Part shown: positions 1 to 9,460 of the stretch, piece after piece
Layout: each line of letters begins with the position of its first letter
How positions within the stretch are numbered: position 1 is the stretch's first letter
Assembly (NCBI RefSeq): GCF_905475465.1
Contig: NC_062239.1
Coordinates: forward strand, 6,634,001-6,698,000
Source of the DNA: Pieris napi
Taxonomy: Eukaryota > Arthropoda > Insecta > Lepidoptera > Pieridae
Reading direction: 5' to 3'
Length of the DNA: 64,000 nucleotides
Notes under the pieces: generated by a model
What the model was told of the DNA's origin: nothing
Database searches by the model: none
The model's input: only the letters and a program-made list of their open reading frames with translations
Translations under genes and position numbers: made by a program

Positions 1-266
1 GTTTATTATTACACATAGCTTTGGAGGAGTGCTCTATCACTTTGAGACCCCGACAATTTCGCATAAGGTCATTGCGAACAACATCCGGGATCCAGTACAT
101 CAATGTATCGACTCTTTTTCCAGCGCGGCGATTTTCCTAAGTGGACTGGATACGACATACCCATTAATTTAATAAATCTCTAAGGTCCTTCTGAATTTGG
201 AGTGGAATGAACTTCCACGCTATAGGACTACCCTGGGACCTGATAGCATTCATGGCAGCAAATGAC
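1..266. other. No recognised feature
   Basis: Mixed-composition sequence left of the first SINE. I translated it on both strands and every frame is broken; no gene, RNA or repeat is recognised. Confidence 0.4.
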
Positions 267-513
267 GACTCATTGGTCTAGTGATTAGTACCCTTGACTG
301 CGAATCAATGGGTCCCGGGTTCGATCCCCTGAGACGAACATCGATGTGATGAGCATTTGGTGTTGTGCTTAGGTCTTGGGTGTTTAAATATGTATAACAT
401 ATGTATATGTCTATCTATCTATAATATGTATGTATATCCGTTCCCTAGTACCAAGCCACAAGCTTCACCAGCTTAGCATGGGACTAGGTCAATTGGTGTG
501 AATTGTCTTTTAA
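267..513 (+). repeat. tRNA-headed SINE, family B, copy 1
   Basis: The first ~75 bases look like a tRNA: an A-box-like part (GGTCTAGTGATTAGTA) and a B-box (GGTTCGATCCC) that would act as an internal pol III promoter. A non-tRNA body follows, ending in GACTAGGTCAATTGGTGTGAATTG. The same head and body occur in reverse at 16346-16584. Ends are approximate; no target duplication was found. Confidence 0.75.
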
Positions 514-1487
514 ATAAAAAATGCTCTATCGATTAATTTCGAAAGCGCCTCTCGGAGTGCCTGAAATATTTTAATATTATTTTTAGATAAGTATTATTGA
601 AATATTTATAGTGTACCATGATACAGCAAAGTGTATCATGATTCTGAAAGTACCTAAAAAAATTTAACACCGATAATTCTCAATTGTATATGCCTCGGAA
701 CTATAAGCAATGGGCTCGGGGATTGGCCAGGATTTGCATCTTAAATATGCAACTTGCTTTGGACGCCATGCATCAATTGGAGCATTAAATATTAAAAATG
801 TGAAGTGATGGCTTTCAGTAGTACCTACGTCGAACAGGACACTCTATGATAAACGCGTAGGCATACATAGTTCGCATTTGTTGTAGATCTACCGAGCATT
901 TACATAACTTGGACACTATCATCAGAAATAAAAAAGAAGTTTATAACAATGTGTTTGAAACACAAACTGGACACCGTTTTTCTGTCCACCAGGACGTAGA
1001 ACACATTTAAATAATTAACTTATTACTCAGGCTAATGATATACACATCAAAACCATATATCCATTAAAATCATTTGAAACATCGACGTTCCATTTTTAGC
1101 CGATGCAAAAAACCTGTTTTCGACGAGAATTCTCATATTACTGCATTGTTAAATCGGTGAATTAAAAAAAAGTTATTGATACTGCATATTGAAAGCAAGA
1201 ATTTTTTACTAGTAAGAAGAAAACACCAATTGTGTAGGATTCTCTCTTTACGACAAAACTTAACACATGATCGAGAATAAACAAAAAAGTTAATCTGTAA
1301 AGTATACAATGGGCATTCTAGGCACTAACTAGAACTACGAGGAGCTTTTTTCTCTTTCTGCTTATTAAAATATATTTTATATTGCGTTGTTAATTTTTTT
1401 GGTGTTCTTACATGTCTATTTTTTATTTTATTTTATGTGTTTTAGCGTTGAATCCTGTGAATAAATAAGGACATATTAATCTTATCA
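514..1487. other. AT-rich intergenic, nothing recognised
   Basis: No open frame of note, no tRNA-like fold and no repeat shared with the rest of the window. Confidence 0.4.
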
Positions 1488-1810
1488 GCCTTGCGATTCT
1501 GTAACTCACTTTTCGAACTCTCACAGCGGTTTTCGCAGCGGCGGTCGCGCTCTAATCAGTGGTGAAGCAGTCATTTTACGATTTGGCAATACTTTTTGCC
1601 GGAAATCGAGATAAACCGTTTTTACCCTTAAAAACCTCACCCCCTTCCCCTTCACGACCTCAGATCGCCCGTAATTATTATTTTTCATTTTCCTTCCTAC
1701 TATAAATATATCCTACTACTATTATTTTTTTTGGTTTCAAAAATTAACGACCCTGGTCTAACCAGCGAGCAAGTACAAGATCACCGCTGTGAGTTACAGA
1801 ATCGCAAGGC
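1488..1810. mobile_element. MITE, family D, long copy
   Basis: Starts GCCTTGCGATTCTGTAACTCAC and ends with its reverse complement, giving ~22-bp terminal inverted repeats. The next ~45 bases (CTCACAGCGGTTTTCGCAGC and on) are almost identical to the short copy at 34876-35040. There is no coding capacity, so it must have been moved in trans. The superfamily cannot be named because no clear duplication is visible. Confidence 0.75.
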
Positions 1811-2248
1811 AGGACAAAGCTAAACTAACCAATGAGTTGATTTTTAATTGATTATTGGCTTTATTTTCATAGGTAAAAACATTTTCGTATAGATACGTAT
1901 TATTGCAACCTTATTATCATATTCTGTTTAGATAAATTTATTTTTATCAATAATTATTAACCTGCACTCTGTAATCATATGTTATTATAACAAATAATAA
2001 CTATCTAAAAGAAAATAAATGCAAAACAAAATAAGTTTAAGTAAACATTGCTGCAGATAATTATAATGATGTTTACATAAAGAATTTATCCCAAATTGAA
2101 CACAATTATAAAATGTTACCTACATATCTCCATTTATTACATTTACAATCAAATAATTGTTTCATTTATTATGATTATTATTACAATCATTTTAAATTAC
2201 CTGCCATATTTTAAATTGTGTTTAAATTTCACAATTAAGTAACATATT
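1811..2248. other. AT-rich intergenic, nothing recognised
   Basis: About 80% A+T with short homopolymers; no coding or repeat signal seen. Confidence 0.4.
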
Positions 2249-2527
2249 TTGTAGTATTCCAGTAGAGCGTGCGACTCTCATCCCGGGCTGTGCACCAAGG
2301 ACTTTCTTTCTTTATATGCATTTAACGTTTGCTTGAACGGTGAAAGAAAACATCGTGAGGAAACCAGCTTGCCTTAGGCCCAAAAAGTCGACGGCGCGTG
2401 TCAGCCACAGGAGGTGTCACCTACTTGCCTATTAGATTGACAAATGATCATGAAACAGATACGGAAATCTGATGGCCAGAACTACAAAGGTGGTAGCGCC
2501 TCAGATTTTTTTATTGTAGTATTCCAG
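2249..2527 (+). mobile_element. tRNA-derived SINE, family A, with 14-bp target duplication
   Basis: The body 2263-2513 carries the family-A hallmarks: ATCGTGAGGAAACC, CTACTTGCCTATTAGATTGA and an ending GTAGCGCC. It is flanked by TTGTAGTATTCCAG at 2249-2262 and 2514-2527, a perfect 14-bp direct repeat, as expected from LINE-machinery insertion. The tRNA head is shortened relative to the copy at 34413, so this copy was 5'-truncated or has lost part of the head. Confidence 0.85.
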
Positions 2528-2862
2528 AAGTTGCACGAGATTTTACATCGTGTTAGAGTATCAGATAGCAAAGAGCTATTAAAATGTTTGTCTTATTGAC
2601 GGCATCTGAGAGTTTTAGTTCTAAATAGACAGTACAAAGACACAAAGCACAATGTACAAAGAGTAAAGACAATTCGTTTTTGCGAAGCTACACCGTTTTC
2701 AAAATCAAAATCAAAGTTAAAAAAACATATTACGTATGTTAAAAGTATTATATAATTATCACTTATAATACCACAAGAGTCGTCATGACGACTATATTAA
2801 TTGTTTGCAACGAACCTATCGGGAAATACCCGATAATTTTGAAGCTCGTGTGGTATTCGGGG

Positions 2863-3093
2863 GATTATTTTTCCGACCCAAATGTCGGCCAATAGAATTG
2901 CACCATGAGACGAAATGTACAGTTAACAAATAAGAATTTCATAATGAATAAAACAACTACTTAATACTTTTCTTGAAGCAACGACCAGAGAAAATTTTCA
3001 CAAAAAATTATCAGTATAATACCATGTAGGTTGTACCACGTGACGTCGAATGGTGCAATTCTATTGGCCGATATTTGGGTCGGAAAAATAATC
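2863..3093. mobile_element. MITE with 43-bp terminal inverted repeats
   Basis: Bases 2863-2905 pair with 3051-3093 at 42 of 43 positions. The arms begin GATTATTTTTCCGACCC and end in GAATTGCACCA. The 145-bp loop has no coding capacity. This fits a non-autonomous DNA transposon of unknown family. Confidence 0.75.
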
Positions 3094-3486
3094 AATGAAA
3101 ATAATGTTTACAATGAGTTATCGCAAATTAATAGGGAACTATTGCAAAAAACCTAACATATACGATATATATATCTATTTTCTTGCACAAAGACGCAGGA
3201 AACGAATCGTTTTGCAAATTGGTTGTTGAAAAATGCTATCAAGACCACGTCGGTTTGACAACATATTATGAGGTTATCTCTATAACTGATATAAAAATTA
3301 TGCGTTTCATTTCGCTTTTTCTGTAGGTAATTTAAATTGTAATTTCTTTATAAAATATTCCTTTTTGCTAAGAACAAAAAACTATTATTGAAGTCCCATA
3401 GGACTCCTTAAATAATGTTTCCGTAGGTGATAATACTAAAGATTTGATAAAAATAATAAGTGATGCACTCTTTATTCTATTATTAA
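3094..3486. other. AT-rich spacer
   Basis: No gene or repeat recognised between the MITE and the Helitron. Confidence 0.4.
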
Positions 3487-4040
3487 CTAGCTGACCTGGC
3501 TAACTTCGTTCCGCCCTACAACCTTATAATATCGTTGTTACTTTAATTTAACTTATTTTAGGATTTTATTAATGTTAAGTATTACATTAATACAACTTTT
3601 TTGCAAATACAGAAATGTTTTATTGCTTGCCATTGCGAAAGAAGAATGGCAGTTTTACACATTAGGCATCTTCTCTCTAGCGTCAATATGGCGATACTGC
3701 ATGTTAAGCACTTTCTGATATCCAACATCTTTTGATCAGGATCAAAGCATGGTTATGCATCTCCTCATTCACCTCAAGATCGGAATTTCTTGAACTGACA
3801 CGAATTCGACGTAAAATGATGCGTAGTTTTGTCAACAGATGGCACCATATGGTTTTTGCATTCGTAAAATTAATTTATTTATTTATTGTTATTCGTTAAC
3901 TTATCCGATATTTTATTATTAGCTTATTCTGCTATTCAGGACGGAAACAAATCCAACAAATCAAAAACCATGGCAATCGGTCCAGCCGTTCTCGAGTTAT
4001 AAGTGTTGTGACAAACACGACTTTCTTTTATATATATAGA
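3487..4040 (-). mobile_element. Non-autonomous Helitron, copy 1
   Basis: Read on the minus strand it begins TCTATATATATAAAAG and ends GGTCAGCTAG, between a host A and a host T. That is the Helitron rule: 5'-TC, 3'-CTAG, insertion at AT, no duplication and no terminal inverted repeats. The last 10 bases match copies at 26251 and 57484, but the body differs and the subterminal hairpin is weaker. No Rep/helicase coding is left. Confidence 0.7.
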
Positions 4041-5202
4041 TTAATTATCGAAAATATTATATTATCAGTGCTAAATTGCTTGAATATTTTTGAAGATGCT
4101 AAAGTGGCGGCATAAGTTTTTCGCGATTTCTATATAATTTCCTTGATCATATTGGTTATAGAAAAGTAAAATGTATTTATCACCCTGCCTGATCTTCGTC
4201 ATCGAGTTTTGGGAGACCTGGAGAACGATCTGACGGTTTCTTCATAATGCTCTTCACCTTCTAAATGTGCACAGTACCATTAGACTGATTAAGTTTTTAT
4301 GAAAAAGGGAGGTTAGTTACAGCTTACGCCTTCTGAACATCTGACCTCAATATCTGGCTTCAATCGACCATCACAAGATGTTCATCTTTATACGACTGAA
4401 GCTAGTAGCGGAGAAGGATGTAATAAAAATAATGTACCATCCCCTTGCCAGTTCCTGCTTAATTCAAGTAGAACGTATTAAAAAAGCAGTTCCCAGGGTT
4501 GCTAATGCACTGTCTTTGATCACCGGTTCTTCCAGTTCAGAGAGTTCCTTGGCTAATTCGGAGATTAAAAATTCTTGCTATGAATTCGATTACGGAGCTA
4601 CAGAAAAATTACTACTTGTGTTGGTTTGAGGTGAGACAGTCTTCGGAGCGCATACATATCACGTACACCCAAATTTAAGGAAATCAAATAAAAAGTAAAA
4701 ACAAATTTTGATAAATTCTTCTATTTTAATCATAAGAGTCTGGTCACCCACAATTCAGGAAAGTCCTATTATGGGAACAGGCTGTAAAATATTGCAACAA
4801 TAGAATAAGGTTCAATTAATAAAGTCTTATTTATTTTTAATTATTTTATTACCTTTTTTTTTTAAAACTGAAATATTAGTAGTAGGTTTTTCGACAAAGC
4901 ATCACTTTTCTTTGTACAGTATAGGTACTTAATTCTGTGAATCTTAAATAAATTTGATGTTAGATTTATTTATTGCGTCTAGTAACAATCAAGTATGCTT
5001 AGAAAATAGTTACATATCCAACATGAAATGCTACCTATAATTCCCATTATTTGTGTATTAGTAAGTAATGTGTGCGTAAAGAGCGACGATTGGCGAATGT
5101 ATTATGACGATGGTTAATAATAACTTCAGCAACGCTGCAAGTGGGAGAAAGTAATAATATTTTATAATACTAAATTATATTATAATTTTACAGCGCTTCC
5201 CT
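4041..5202. other. Intergenic, no gene supported
   Basis: Holds an isolated 83-codon frame at 4378-4629 with no recognised motif, splice context or neighbour. The rest is AT-rich with no repeat shared elsewhere in the window. Confidence 0.35.
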
Positions 5203-5457
5203 ACTCTAACAAGCTCGCTAGTCGCTTGTCGCTTACCGCGGCGCGTCATATTGCGATTTGCGAATTTGCAAAACGACTAAGTCGATTTAAGTCGTGGTGT
5301 CGCGTGTTGGTAATGTGCACGATGGACATCGGGTGTCGACACGTTGCGTCGCGTGGCGTTTTAGTAGTATGTTTCCACCTTAGTCGTTTTGCAAATTCGC
5401 AAATCGCAATATGACGCGCCGCGGTAAGCGACAAGCGACTAGCGAGCTTGTTAGAGT
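5203..5457. repeat. Perfect 79-bp inverted repeat (foldback) with 97-bp loop
   Basis: 5203-5281 and 5379-5457 are exact reverse complements over all 79 bases (outer end ACTCTAACAAGCTCGC). The arms are far richer in G+C than their surroundings. Transcribed RNA would form a long perfect duplex hairpin. No target duplication or transposase is visible. Open frames seen across it on both strands mirror each other and come from the palindrome, so no protein is called. Likely a young or gene-converted foldback element. Confidence 0.9.
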
Positions 5458-5564
5458 GATGACGAATCGCGTCGGTCGGTATCGCGGTCGACACTTTCAA
5501 GGTTAGCTGTCTTTTTATGACTTTAATGTTGCCAATGAATGAAATTTTAGCCGAATGTGGGAAC

Positions 5565-6430
5565 TATAGGTCTACCAGAATCTGATGGCAAAAAAAAAAT
5601 TAAAAATTAGCGATTTTCATATGGCAATAAAAGAAAAATTTCATGTGTCAACTGAACTTTCGAGGAATTGTTTTTGGTTTGGCTTCAAATTTCCTTTAAA
5701 AAGTGATGAAAATGTCGAAGAAACCTCTTCGATCGCAAGCAAGACATATTGTTTTCAATGTTTATCAAAGAATACTTGATCAACAAGATGCAGAACATAC
5801 ACAATCATCGATATTGAGCCATGTGCAAGCGTTGACTGGTTAGTAGGAATGACACGTCTTGATACTTTGGTTTATGGGATTTTTCGTGTGTATTATATTA
5901 TGTACTTATACTAAACTTTGGTTTATTTCAGGGGTTTCTTATACTACAAATAAACTTGGATAGTTTTGATTTAGAATTGATCAGAAACAAGATAAATGAG
6001 TTTTACACTGTTTTTTTCTCTCAAATAGGGATGAATAGCGAAAATCTAGTGAACATGTAATAAAAATTGAAAATCAGTTCATAGAACAAGATCGGTTAAT
6101 TGAGATGCAGGAGGAAAGGTTTATTATACATACTACGTTGAAGACTTTTTTTATGGATGTGCAGTATTTGGAACCATTTTCAAGTTCTTAATTAATTAAT
6201 AAACTCATGAACAGAGTAATTGGAGTTTTCATCTAAATTTCAAACCCCACATTCGCCACATTTTCAAAAATTATCATTATATAAATTTGTATATATTTTG
6301 CATGTATCACACACAGAATCAGCCGCTATAAGGAAAAAAAAGTATCAAAACGTTTTACTCCAATTTCCCCAGTATTGCTAGCGTCAATTTCTTTTTTCCC
6401 TTTTTGCCATCAGATCCTGGTAGACCTATA
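5565..6430. mobile_element. Decayed Tc1/mariner-IS630-type DNA transposon
   Basis: Terminal repeats 5565-5594 and 6401-6430 pair at 29 of 30 bases (TATAGGTCTACCAG..), which would include a TA at the edge as in Tc1/mariner. Inside, 5712-5843 (+) reads a 43-residue peptide starting MSKKPLRSQARHIVFNVYQR, and about 5956-6010 reads LDSFDLELIRNKINEFY. Both resemble the N-terminal helix-turn-helix region of insect IS630-like transposases. The DDE catalytic part is gone, so this is an internally deleted relic. Confidence 0.65.
5712..5843 (+). pseudogene. Transposase N-terminal fragment (relic)
   Basis: A 43-codon frame with a basic start followed by RSQARHIVFNVYQRILDQQD, the pattern of DNA-binding N-termini of insect Tc1/IS630-like transposases. 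A stop follows at once, while similar coding (LDSFDLELIRNKINEFY) continues about 110 bases later in a broken frame. It lies inside the 30-bp terminal repeats of 5565-6430. The family call is inference from motif memory. Confidence 0.45.
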
Positions 6431-7780
6431 TAATTGTGGGATGTACTATTTGTTTGTTTTTTTTTTATTGATAATAAGACTTATATATTTAGGTGCAATA
6501 GTCTGATTCTTTATACATTATATTTTTATTATTGTAACTTGTTAATATTAGGTTTCAAATTCTTATTTCACTGAATACCATTAACACTTTTACAATTCAA
6601 GTAATTGTAACTAGTCCAAAAAACGCTTTTTCACTTCCAGTGGTAAGACCATATTAAATTAGATTATTACACAATATAATCATCGTATTGGTATAGTCTG
6701 TAAGGATAATGTATGTATTTCTGTAATAAATAAATAACTTACTATTTAGTTTACTATTGAATCGTAAAATAATAAAATATAGTTACTAATAGTTAATAAG
6801 TCATTTAAACTGAGGTAATTTAGTGATGGTTGTTAATATTTGATTGACATTACAGCTTAATTAATTATTTGTCAAACGTTTTTAAACCCTGTATACAGGG
6901 TGGCCAAAAAGTCGTGGATCAAACGCAAATAGGGGATAGATGAGGTCATCAGCGGCAAAAAATTGTTCTACGGGAGGTCTCTAAGGTCAACCCCTGCAGA
7001 GTTATGAATTATTTTGGTATTTATATGAAAATTGACTTTTTTTTACTAATTCTTCTTAAAATTCGAAATTATCTACATCCTGTATCTTGCTCATAATATC
7101 CACTAGATTGGTACTGATGAGTTCTTGCGTTAGACATACTGTTTATAGTGGTTTATTGAGTGTATTAAAGATAATATTAAGTTATACGATATAATTTTTT
7201 TTCAAATTTTTGTTTTCTATAGGACTTAGTGTTTCTTCTTCGACTGTAGTACATTGATTTTCATAAAAATAAAAAAAATATGTGGCACTCGGGGACTACC
7301 GCGGTAAAGCTATTCCACAGCATTTTGTATCAACTTATGCAATTATAATTATTTTTTATTTATCCAGTATTTTTTGTCTTTGAAATTAATTCAAATTTTT
7401 TCTTTGATATTAATTCAAGTTACGCTTTTTGAGCGCGGCTACCGTATCAAGAAATTCCGTAACGAAAATAAAAACCTAAGACACGATGACGTAATATAGG
7501 TGCGGCCAATACGCGTTAGAGCGGTACAGAACGCATACTGCGTAATCACATCTCTCCGACGAGATCGCTGACGTAGCGTACGCGCGGCCGGTGCAGCTGA
7601 AACACAGATCTAAATCATTGAGATATATTCCCTGCATTTTAGTCCAGACCTTGTAGTTCTGCTCATATTAATGTATCCATACCATCAGCTGAGTTTCATC
7701 ATCAGATGCCAAGGCAATACCATCCGTATCACCTCCGACGTTTCATAACTGAAAATGTGTAACTAGCTCCTGACTGAAGT
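6431..7780. other. Intergenic with possible transposon edge near 6890
   Basis: At 6887-6905 a short palindrome (CCCTGTATACAGGG) followed by TGGCCAAAAAGTCGTGG resembles the edge of an insect DNA transposon, but I did not find a matching second end. No gene is recognised. Confidence 0.3.
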
Positions 7781-7908
7781 ATTTCCGAGCCAACTCGACT
7801 TAGGATCCTTCCAGAAAAGAGCGTACCAATTCTTAAAATGCCGGCAACGCACAAGTGAGTGTTAAGAAGATGAGCCTCCTTCCCGTTTGCCTCCTGTTAC
7901 ATAAAAAA
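7781..7908 (+). repeat. LINE 3'-end fragment
   Basis: Contains TTAAAATGCCGGCAACGCAC and GAGCCTCCTTCCCGTTTGCC followed by an A-rich end, a pattern I associate with a common lepidopteran LINE 3' region. It is diverged and internally deleted. An antisense 77-codon frame overlaps it and is not a gene. Confidence 0.5.
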
Positions 7909-9460
7909 ATAAAATTGATTACATTTTTGTATAACACAGATTTGCGTGAGGGGAAACTTTCATAATCGAGAGTTGGTAACCCTGGACTCTGGACTGGTAG
8001 AATTGTTGACAACTTTTGACAGTTGGTTATTTGTAGTCTAGCTGCTTCACGTCTCAAACTTGACAAAAAAACTACCGGCGATAAGAAAAATATACATAGT
8101 GAGTAAGTACCAAGTGACTAATATCAATTAAATGCAAATAGTGTTTGCGTGCAAATTGCTAAGTATTACTGCATGCATCTTTAAATTATTTTGAAAACAA
8201 ACTAGGTGGGTTCTTTAATCTTTTAGTCATTATATTTTTCGGGAGATTACGACTTACCTGATATAGATTGTTTATAAAATTAAGTTGTAGAAATATAAGC
8301 CCTAGGATACTATTTAGGAATTATATTTTTTCGTATTGGAATGTCTAGCGACATCATAATATAAAATGCGAAGTTGAATCATGAATGAATGAATGCAAGA
8401 TTTCAATCTTACATAGGTTCAAAAACAACTTAGTTACTACGATAAAAACAACTTTCAAATGTCAAAAGATGCAGAAAAAACATGACAAAACAGTGTTTAT
8501 TTACAATAAGTAATAATTTACCCATAATTTTGATCTTTTTTTAAAGAAATTGTTGAAGCAAGCTTTTAAATCAATATTTAAATTTATATTATTGTTCAGA
8601 TTTTATAAATAGGTATTTTTGGTACTAATGATTAGTACCTATTAAACATAACTCTTATTTGTTTTTTAGTTTTCAAAAACTTCACATATTATATTGATAT
8701 AAAACAAAAAGGTTTAGTTTGGATACCTAGTATGTGTAGGAGTAAAATTGCAACATATAATTGAACATCCACATTGATTGCCCCTATTGTTTTGGTATCA
8801 TTGTCCATAATTATGGTTTAATAAAATTTGTACTGATGACAAAATCTTAGGTCTTGTGCTGTGTAATTAATGATTTAATTTAGTGCCAAGTAAACTAATT
8901 TGATAAATTATGGTATTTAATTAACTACTTATTGCCCCGATGAGTTGTTCCAATTGTTTCAAGTATAATTTTTACATCCATTTGGATGCATTTGCAGTTG
9001 CAGCTTCTTATACTTACAATCTGGGGGCCTCATGTTGAAATTGCTCGCTGATTTTATAGCAATACCGTTTCATGCATTATAATATTCAGTATCATTATGA
9101 CCTGATCACACTGTAGGGTCTAGTTTATCTACAAGAATTGCACTTGCAAATCCCTATTAGTATGTGGTACTTAATATATTCAATCATTTATTTTTTATTT
9201 TCTTTCTTACCCATATCAAATCTATTAATATAATATGTACCTAGAATTCTTTAAATATAAAGTAGAAGAGGTTTTAAACAAGCTGATTCTGCTGAGCAAA
9301 CTTTCAAATTTACATAAAGTTTCTTAATGACATGACAAACTGCGAAAATATTTCGAATTGTAAAACAGTACCTAGATGTTGCAATAATAAGACAGTTTAA
9401 AATCCAAGGATTAATAGAAATTATTAGTATTTTTCTTAAAACTCCATTGCCATACTAACC
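7909..9460. other. Upstream flank of the trefoil-repeat gene
   Basis: AT-rich sequence with no coding exon recognised. A pyrimidine run ending TTTTCCAG at 9468-9475 looks like a 3' splice site, so a 5' exon could lie in this stretch, but no matching exon could be identified by eye. Confidence 0.35.

Noticed and set aside
267..345. Possible tRNA gene
   Set aside because: Has A- and B-box-like parts, but the stems are imperfect and the same head plus body recurs at 16346-16584, so it is a SINE head.
4378..4629. 83-codon frame
   Set aside because: No domain, no splice context, sits in a repeat-rich region; could be chance.
5226..5500. Overlapping 62- and 84-codon frames on opposite strands
   Set aside because: They encode the same peptide pieces because they read through the perfect inverted repeat; no independent coding evidence.
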